Translations under genes and position numbers: made by a program
Part shown: positions 58,248-64,000 of the stretch, piece by piece
Position numbering within the stretch: position 1 is the stretch's first letter
How the letters are laid out: the number at the start of each line of letters is the position of its first letter
The notes under the pieces: model-generated
Databases searched by the model: none
Told to the model about the DNA's origin: nothing
Seen by the model: only the letters and a program-made list of their open reading frames with translations
NCBI GenBank assembly: GCA_030549335.1
Contig: CM060194.1
Coordinates: forward strand, 32,632,171-32,696,170
Reading direction: 5' to 3'
DNA: 64,000 bases
Source: Pontederia crassipes
Lineage: Eukaryota; Streptophyta; Magnoliopsida; Commelinales; Pontederiaceae

Positions 58248-61121
58248 TCAAGTCAGCGACGTCCCTGGAGCTGTGGCTTGGAATTCTTCAATCTTCTGCT
58301 TGAACTGCCACAAGTCTTCGGCTGTCTCCCAACTTGTGTCGGCGTCCGGTCTTCCGCTCCATCGAACAAGATACTCCTTCTTCCGATTCTTCGTGCGGAC
58401 GGCGAGTACTTCTTCAACTTGATCAGTAAACTGCTGACGGATGGCCGGCGGGGCGCGGTCTGAAACCCCACGCCCGGGATCTTCAGTGTCTTCAATGAAG
58501 GGCTTGAGCAGGCTGACATGGAAGACGGGGTGTTGTTGCATCTGAGGCGGGAGCTCCAACTTGTAGGCCACCTTGCCTACCTTCTTCAGGATCTTGAAGG
58601 GGCCCTCGTAACGCCTAACGAGGCCCTTGTGCAGATTCTTCCCACTTAGCCGAAGATGTTGGACCAGCTTCACCAGGACCAAGTCTCCGACTTCAAAGTT
58701 GACGTCCCGTCGGGCGGTGTCCGCCCACTTCTTCATGCGCTTCGATGCCTTGTGCAAACATGCTCTCGCCATGTCGTTCTGCTCATGCCATTCCCTCGCC
58801 ATGCGGTGAGCGGCGGGGACTTTGCCACCATAAGAAGTGGCGACGGCCTGGGGCGTCAGAGGTTGCTGCCCCGTCACTATCTCGAAGGGACTCCGATTGG
58901 TCGACTCGCTTCGTTGTAGGTTGTAGGAGAATTGCGCGATGTCGAGTAGCTTCGCCCAGTCCTTCTGATTGGCACTCACATAGTGCCGCAAGTAGATCTC
59001 CAGAATACAATTCACCCTCTCAGTCTGGCCGTCGGTTTGAGGATGAAGTGATGTCGAGAAATGCAGGTTGGAGCCCATCATCTTGAACAATTCCTTCCAG
59101 AAGTTGCCAACGAATCGCCCATCCCGATCGCTGACGATGCTTTGTGGTAGGCCCCAACACTTTACTACATGCTTCATGAATAACTCCGCAGCTTCAGTAG
59201 CAGGACAACTTGCGGAGCCGGCGGCGAAGATGGCATACTTGGAGAACCGATCGACGACCACTATGATGGTACCTGCCCCTTCAGATTTGGGCAGGCCCGT
59301 GATGAAGTCCATGGAGACATCCTTCCATGGACGCTCTGGGATAGGCAGGGGTTCCAGAAGTCCGCCGGGCGCTTGATTGAGGTTCTTGTCTTGCTGGCAA
59401 ACAAGGCATGTCTTCACGAAGGCTTCGATGTCGTCCTCCATCCTTGGCCAGAAGTAGTTGTCTTCGATGAGTGCCAAAGTGCGGCGGATGCCCGGATGTC
59501 CCGCCCACTTTGAGTCATGGCACTCTTGCATGATAGTGCGCCGCAAGTTGTCGAAGAGTGGAACGTATATGCGACGTTCCTTGGTGAAGATCAGCCCATC
59601 TTCCACCCAAAAGCGGCGTGTCTTGCCCTCCTTCGCCTGCTCGAACAAGTTCTTTGCCGTGGGATCTGACTCCAATCCCTTCTTGATCCTCTCGATGAGG
59701 TCGGCCTGAGAGGAGCTCATGGCCGCCAATTCCGCGCGTCGGCTGAGAGCGTCGGCAACGACATTCGTCTTGCCAGGTTTGTACTCCAGGACATAGTCGA
59801 ATTCCGCCATGAAATCTTGCCATCTTGCTTGCTTCGGCGAGAGCTTCTTCTGTGTCTCGAAGTAACTTGTCGCGACGTTGTCCGTCTTGATGTGAAATCG
59901 CGACCCGAGAAGGTAGTGCCGCCATGTTCTGAGGCAGTGAATCACCGCGGTCATCTCCTTCTCCTGAACGGCATAGCGCCGCTCCGTGTCGTTGAGTTTG
60001 CGACTCTCGAACGCCACGGGATGCCCCTCCTGCATAAGAACTCCTCCAATGGCATAGTCAGAAGCATCTGTCTGTACCTCGTAGGACTTGGTGTGGTCTG
60101 GCAGGACAAGCACCGGTTCCTCCGTCATGGCCCTCTTGAGGGTGTCGAACGCTTCCTGGCATGTCGGCGTCCACTCCCACTTTACATTCTTCCGGAGGAG
60201 ATTCGTCAAAGGGGTCGTCACATGTGAATACCCCTTGACGAACCGCCTATAGTAGTTCGTCAGGCCAAGGAACGAACGCATGTCGGGAACCCGCTTGGGC
60301 GGTTCCCACTCCACGATGGCCCGAATCTTCGCGCCATCCATCTTCAATTTCCCACTTCCGACGACATGTCCCAAGAAGTGTACTTCCGGTTGGGCGAAGG
60401 CACACTTCTCCCGCTTGACGTAGAGCTCGTTCTGCCGCAACACCTCGAACACTTGTCGAATGTGCTCGATATGCTCCTCCAAGGTGCGGCTGTAGATCAT
60501 GATGTCGTCGAGGTACACAACCACGAACCTGTCAAGGAATGGCTGTAATACCTTATTCATGAGAGTGCAGAAGGTTGCCGGGGCGTTGGTGAGGCCGAAT
60601 GGCATCACGAGGAACTCGTAGGAGCCATATCTTGTGACGCACGCCGTCTTCTGCACATCCTCCTCCGCGATTCGGACTTGCCAATAGCCCGAACGAAGGT
60701 CCAACTTGGTAAACCATCTTGCGCCGCCAAGTTGGTCGAACAAATCCGCCACCAAGGGGATGGGGTACTTGTTCTTCACCGTAAGCTTGTTGAGCGCCCG
60801 GTAGTCGATGCACATTCGGAGGGAACCGTCATGCTTCTTCTGGAAGAGAACCGGGGCGCCATATGGAGATTTTGAAGGCCGAACATATCCTGCATCCAAT
60901 AGTTCGGTGAGTTGCTTACGGAGTTCTGCGAGTTCCGGAGGGGCGAGCCGATAAGGGACTCCATGCGGGGCTTTAGATCCTGGGACCAAGTCGATGACAT
61001 GGTCCACTTCACGCTTCGGAGGCAACCGCTTTGGGAGTTCCGGGGGCATGACGTCCGCAAAATCCTCAAGGGTTTCAAGGACTTTGGGAGGTGTTGGAGT
61101 GGAGGGCCCCGGATCTTCCAA
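58248..61121 (-). CDS. pol: Chromovirus pol: reverse transcriptase, RNase H, integrase, chromodomain (957 aa)
   Basis: Long uninterrupted frame. Reverse transcriptase spans about residues 45-215, with the YLDD active site. RNase H lies about 330-460 ([13 protein letters not shown]). The integrase zinc-binding region is about 545-590 ([20 protein letters not shown] ... CLVCQQ) and its core about 600-720 ([28 protein letters not shown]). A C-terminal chromodomain lies about 890-940 ([16 protein letters not shown]). It copies the element's RNA and inserts it; chromodomains direct insertion toward particular chromatin. The domain order is that of Ty3/gypsy. It lies just downstream of gag within one element. 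Confidence 0.93.
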   Translation of the reverse strand: MEDPGPSTPTPPKVLETLEDFADVMPPELPKRLPPKREVDHVIDLVPGSKAPHGVPYRLAPPELAELRKQLTELLDAGYVRPSKSPYGAPVLFQKKHDGSLRMCIDYRALNKLTVKNKYPIPLVADLFDQLGGARWFTKLDLRSGYWQVRIAEEDVQKTACVTRYGSYEFLVMPFGLTNAPATFCTLMNKVLQPFLDRFVVVYLDDIMIYSRTLEEHIEHIRQVFEVLRQNELYVKREKCAFAQPEVHFLGHVVGSGKLKMDGAKIRAIVEWEPPKRVPDMRSFLGLTNYYRRFVKGYSHVTTPLTNLLRKNVKWEWTPTCQEAFDTLKRAMTEEPVLVLPDHTKSYEVQTDASDYAIGGVLMQEGHPVAFESRKLNDTERRYAVQEKEMTAVIHCLRTWRHYLLGSRFHIKTDNVATSYFETQKKLSPKQARWQDFMAEFDYVLEYKPGKTNVVADALSRRAELAAMSSSQADLIERIKKGLESDPTAKNLFEQAKEGKTRRFWVEDGLIFTKERRIYVPLFDNLRRTIMQECHDSKWAGHPGIRRTLALIEDNYFWPRMEDDIEAFVKTCLVCQQDKNLNQAPGGLLEPLPIPERPWKDVSMDFITGLPKSEGAGTIIVVVDRFSKYAIFAAGSASCPATEAAELFMKHVVKCWGLPQSIVSDRDGRFVGNFWKELFKMMGSNLHFSTSLHPQTDGQTERVNCILEIYLRHYVSANQKDWAKLLDIAQFSYNLQRSESTNRSPFEIVTGQQPLTPQAVATSYGGKVPAAHRMAREWHEQNDMARACLHKASKRMKKWADTARRDVNFEVGDLVLVKLVQHLRLSGKNLHKGLVRRYEGPFKILKKVGKVAYKLELPPQMQQHPVFHVSLLKPFIEDTEDPGRGVSDRAPPAIRQQFTDQVEEVLAVRTKNRKKEYLVRWSGRPDADTSWETAEDLWQFKQKIEEFQATAPGTSLT

Positions 61122-61145
61122 GATGGCGGTCGCCAGGAAGGTGTG

Positions 61146-62831
61146 CTACTGTTTGCGCAACCCCTTCGCCACTTGCATGGCGGAGAGGGTCTTCTGTTTG
61201 AGGTCTCCGCCTGACCTCACAGGGACGTTGTAAGGTCCCTTGGGATCGAAGATGACCATCGAATTGGTGAGCGGGATGACACATGCAGCAATGTGTCGCA
61301 GAAAAGAGATGCCCGCCACCACTTCGTAGTCATCCACTGGTGCCACCGTCACGTCGAAGCTTCCCGACCACTTGCCGATGCGAACCTTCACTCCAGGAGA
61401 AATTCCTGTGGTCGAGATAGACTTCGCGTTCACCGTCTTGAACGTGGCATTAGTCTTCTGGAGTGGCAGCTTTAACTTCTTGGCGGCCACTTCTGACACG
61501 AACAACTCCGATGCTCCCGTGTCAATGAGGGCGTTGAAGACTTGCCCGTTCAACTCGATATCCGCATAAAGTCGCGCAGCCGATGAAGGACCCTTCGAGG
61601 CGTTGATGGCGCTGAGGACGTGCATCGAGCTGAGACACGCCTCCTCCTTCTCTTTTTCCTTCTCGTCGGGGCAATACATTGCGTTGACTGTCGCCTTTTG
61701 CGGACAATCGCTCGTCCAATGAGGACCCTTGCAAATGTAGCAAGGCTTTGGCGGCTTTCCGTCCCTTTTGAATCTTCCATTGTTGGACTTCCCGTCTTGG
61801 TGTCCCTTGCCTTTGTCCTGATAGTGCGGCTTGCCTCCTTGTGACTTGGACTTCTCTCCCCCACCATTGCCCTTGCCCGAGGGCTTTGGTGGTGGAGTGC
61901 TCGCTTTGGCGTACTCCACGAGCGACTCAGCAGCGGCGACTAAGGAGCGGAGGTTGGGGCAATCTCGTCGCTCCAACTCCGTCCTAGCCCATGGCTTCAA
62001 ACCCTTCACGAAGACCGCCAACAACGTGTCTTCGTCCACTTGGGAATTCTGTAGGCGGAGCTCGGTGAACTCTTTCACGTACTCCTTCAACGTGCCCTTC
62101 TGGCAAATGTTGAACAACGCAATCTTGGCCTCCAGTCCCGACTTGGCAGGGCAGAAGTAGTTGATAAGCTGCCTCTTGAAGTCGTCCCACCTCTCAATGG
62201 GACCCACTATGCCACGCTCCACATCGTCGCAATGGCACCGCCACCATAGACTCGCCGCATCTTGCAAGTAGAAGGATGCGGTCTTCACCATCCTTACTTC
62301 GGACGTCACGTCCAAGGCCTCCATGTACCTTCGGACGTTCCACAGGAAGTCATTGATCTCCCTTGCCGACCGCTCGCCTTTGTAGGGCCTCGGCTTTGGC
62401 ACATCAATTCTCGCCTCATGCGGGGCGGGCGCCTCGGGGCGCCGCCCGTCTCCATAGCGTCGCTTGAGCTCCTCCCGGAAGGTCTGGAACTCTTGCTCCA
62501 TCTCGAACCGCATGTTTGAGAGACCATTGTCCAAGGTCTCCCGCATGTCCATGATTGTCGCTTCCATGGACTCGAGACGCGTATACAACGGCGCCATCTC
62601 TTCCCGCACCGTGGAAAGATCCACGGTCCTCTCCAACTCCCGCTCATGCGTTGCGAGTTGGTCTTGCATCTCGCCCACGTCCAATTGGAATTGGCCGAGG
62701 CGTTGCTCGAAGGCGGACATGGTGTCCTTCGAGCGGGCGCGCCCTCGATCCTGGCGGCCCTTCTCCAGTGCAACGGGTTCATTCGTCATCTCCGAGTTCG
62801 ACGTCATTTCACCTTGATCGCCGAACGCCAA
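61146..62831 (-). CDS. gag: Chromovirus gag with protease (561 aa)
   Basis: Structural protein frame: a predicted coiled coil near residues 45-125, the retrotransposon gag domain about 165-275 (FLWNVRRYMEAL ... LWWRCH), a CCHC nucleic-acid-binding knuckle (CYICKGPHWTSDC, about 355) and an aspartic protease segment with the DTGASELFV motif near 435. It forms the intracellular particle and processes the polyprotein. Intact in appearance. Confidence 0.92.
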   Translation of the reverse strand: MAFGDQGEMTSNSEMTNEPVALEKGRQDRGRARSKDTMSAFEQRLGQFQLDVGEMQDQLATHERELERTVDLSTVREEMAPLYTRLESMEATIMDMRETLDNGLSNMRFEMEQEFQTFREELKRRYGDGRRPEAPAPHEARIDVPKPRPYKGERSAREINDFLWNVRRYMEALDVTSEVRMVKTASFYLQDAASLWWRCHCDDVERGIVGPIERWDDFKRQLINYFCPAKSGLEAKIALFNICQKGTLKEYVKEFTELRLQNSQVDEDTLLAVFVKGLKPWARTELERRDCPNLRSLVAAAESLVEYAKASTPPPKPSGKGNGGGEKSKSQGGKPHYQDKGKGHQDGKSNNGRFKRDGKPPKPCYICKGPHWTSDCPQKATVNAMYCPDEKEKEKEEACLSSMHVLSAINASKGPSSAARLYADIELNGQVFNALIDTGASELFVSEVAAKKLKLPLQKTNATFKTVNAKSISTTGISPGVKVRIGKWSGSFDVTVAPVDDYEVVAGISFLRHIAACVIPLTNSMVIFDPKGPYNVPVRSGGDLKQKTLSAMQVAKGLRKQ

Positions 62832-62853
62832 CTTGAGCGGTCCCAGAAACGCT

Positions 62854-62865
62854 GCTCTGATACCA
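62854..62865 (-). other. Primer-binding site of the chromovirus
   Basis: TGGTATCAGAGC on the minus strand, three bases inside the 5' LTR, is the complement of the initiator methionine tRNA 3' end. Confidence 0.92.
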
Positions 62866-62868
62866 ACT

Positions 62869-63409
62869 TGTCACGGGGTCGTTTTTCGCTCGACCGACCC
62901 GTGCGGCGCCTAGACGTGCCCAACGTCTAGGCAAGCTCTTTTGAGCGCTTTGCGGAAGCTTGCTTATGCCACTTTTTGTATGCCACAACTTTTGGGACGC
63001 ACGGTCCCGAGCGGACGCTTCTTCGGTGGAGGCGTTTGTGAACAAACGGGCACCTCGGCGTAACGCTCGATCGCTTGGGACGCTTTGGGACGCTCTTTTG
63101 TGGGTTGCCACCCCACGCTTGAGGCACGATGCTAGATTTAGGGAAGCTTGAAATCTTTGTTGAGTAAATAGGAATGATTACAACGCTTCGGGGGAGGACT
63201 AGCGGGTCTCCCCTACTATACCACCGTTTCGGGTGGTAGAATTGCGACGTGTGATGTGGAGGACCATCTCCGGGGGTGCACTTTTCAGGAGTGCAAATTA
63301 CAAAACTGCCACCATCACACTTAGAAAATAAACTAAGTACAAAAGTGAGTTGAAAAGGAAATACATCATAAGATAACTCGACGTGCCCCGGGGAGAAGCC
63401 CCCGGGACA
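62869..63409 (-). repeat. 5' LTR of the chromovirus
   Basis: 541 bp, identical by eye to the copy at 57696-58236. Confidence 0.95.
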
Positions 63410-63882
63410 CTAGCGGGCCACTGGCTAAAAGCAAGGCTAAAATAATATATAGTAGTAACAATAAATTGCCGTAGTTGCATTTTATCACTAAAAAAAATAT
63501 TGGAGGACTAATTTATGAGAGAAAAAAATTATAGTAAAGTAATATGTACCTCATTCAACGAATTTTGTTACTCAGATAGAATAGTAAGAAGTATAGTTTC
63601 TTCCAAAACGAACACAATAATTAGCGTTCAACTACGACTTCATATATTTGTTTTGCTTTTACTTTCCCACAGTAAACAAATACTGTCAACAAGAACCTGC
63701 AATGCATGGAGCATGAAAGTGTTATTAAACATAAAATTCCAAAAAGCCCTTTTGGATCTCACAACTGCATGATGTTGATATCTGTTTCCCTTTATTGGTT
63801 TCAATTGCCTAACATTCTCTCTTTAGGAATCTGACCTTGTGATCAAATCTAGAAAGCCATGACTTGGCCTTCTAACAATCTC
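63410..63882. other. AT-rich flank of the chromovirus insertion
   Basis: No gene recognised; it may include the 3' untranslated region of a minus-strand gene ending at 63883. Confidence 0.4.
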
Positions 63883-64000
63883 TTAGAAGGTAGCATGGAA
63901 GTTTTCCTCAGCTGCAATGGATTGAGTGAGCCTGTGTGCAACATCCTTGTCCATTGAGACAAGGAGGTAGCACTGGAATAAGGTGTAATGGCTTGTTGTC
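63883..64000 (-). CDS. Possible C-terminal exon of a gene running off the window (partial)
   Basis: On the minus strand a frame is open from the window edge to a stop at 63883-63885. It encodes 38 or so residues with protein-like composition, ending DKDVAHRLTQSIAAEENFHA then TF. Composition is richer than the flanking AT-rich DNA. I do not recognise the family and the stretch is short, so it could be chance. Confidence 0.3.
   Translation of the reverse strand, partial: TTSHYTLFQCYLLVSMDKDVAHRLTQSIAAEENFHATF

Larger units (their letters stand above)
57696..63409 (-). mobile_element. Ty3/gypsy chromovirus, complete-looking and very young
   Basis: 5714-bp LTR retrotransposon in minus orientation: 541-bp LTRs at both ends, TG...CA termini, flanking ctag (57692-57695 and 63410-63413), primer site, gag-protease frame, reverse transcriptase-RNase H-integrase-chromodomain frame and polypurine tract. 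The C-terminal chromodomain places it among chromoviruses; compact size hints at the Galadriel or Reina clades (low confidence). The two LTRs read identical over their whole length. At the commonly used plant LTR rate, one difference would equal roughly 70 thousand years, so insertion is very recent. It looks whole. Confidence 0.92.

Noticed and set aside
58627-62930. Plus-strand frames over the chromovirus
   Set aside because: They are antisense shadows of gag and pol with GC-rich codons; no domain is recognisable.
1-64000. tRNA, rRNA or microRNA genes
   Set aside because: I looked for A/B-box-like and TpsiC motifs and for known conserved microRNA sequences and saw none; short hairpins found are in repeats or the 3' UTR.

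Overview
The window is plant nuclear DNA. Three spliced host genes of land-plant type sit in AT-rich sequence packed with plant transposon families. The GC-rich first exons that decline toward the 3' end, and an HD-ZIP IV protein that (from memory) reads closest to the rice ROC1 / Arabidopsis PDF2-ATML1 group, suggest a monocot; this is inference and no species can be named.

Layout. (1) 1-1.8 kb: AT-rich sequence with a short lysine-rich open stretch of unknown origin. (2) 1.8-33.0 kb: one deep nest of transposons. An old Ty1/copia element (A; LTRs 1799-2137 and 32673-32995) is split inside gag by a Sirevirus-like copia element (B; 4959-28232). B was in turn hit by a 1.0-kb hAT-like element in its 5' LTR, CACTA-type ends and a 1.7-kb unclassified insert in its post-pol region, and a solo-LTR-like insert and a 4.2-kb hAT transposon in its 3' LTR. 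Part of that 3' LTR with its two guests was then tandemly copied to three units (18737-25370). A itself carries three more short inverted-repeat elements. (3) 33.25-34.6 kb: a CACTA-like end followed by about 26 copies of a 41-bp repeat. (4) 35.3-50.7 kb: the gene island. Tryptophan synthase beta (TSB, +) faces a plastid glucose-6-phosphate/phosphate translocator (GPT, -), followed by an HD-ZIP IV homeobox gene (-). All three could be built exon by exon with consistent splice sites and phases, giving 469, 383 and 781 residues. (5) 50.7-57.7 kb: long upstream region of the HD-ZIP IV gene with two L1-box matches, then a solo-LTR-like block, an (ATT)n tract and a MITE. (6) 57.7-63.4 kb: a complete-looking, very young Ty3/gypsy chromovirus on the minus strand with identical LTRs. 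(7) 63.4-64 kb: AT-rich sequence ending in a possible last exon of another minus-strand gene.

The host genes do not form a functional cluster: TSB makes tryptophan in plastids, GPT imports glucose-6-phosphate into plastids, and the HD-ZIP IV factor controls epidermal identity. I see no clearly new biological system. The most informative points are the tandem triplication of a nested transposon segment, a perfect 43-bp palindrome and minisatellite in the hAT element, the hairpin-bearing 41-bp array, and a strong stem-loop in the HD-ZIP IV 3' UTR.
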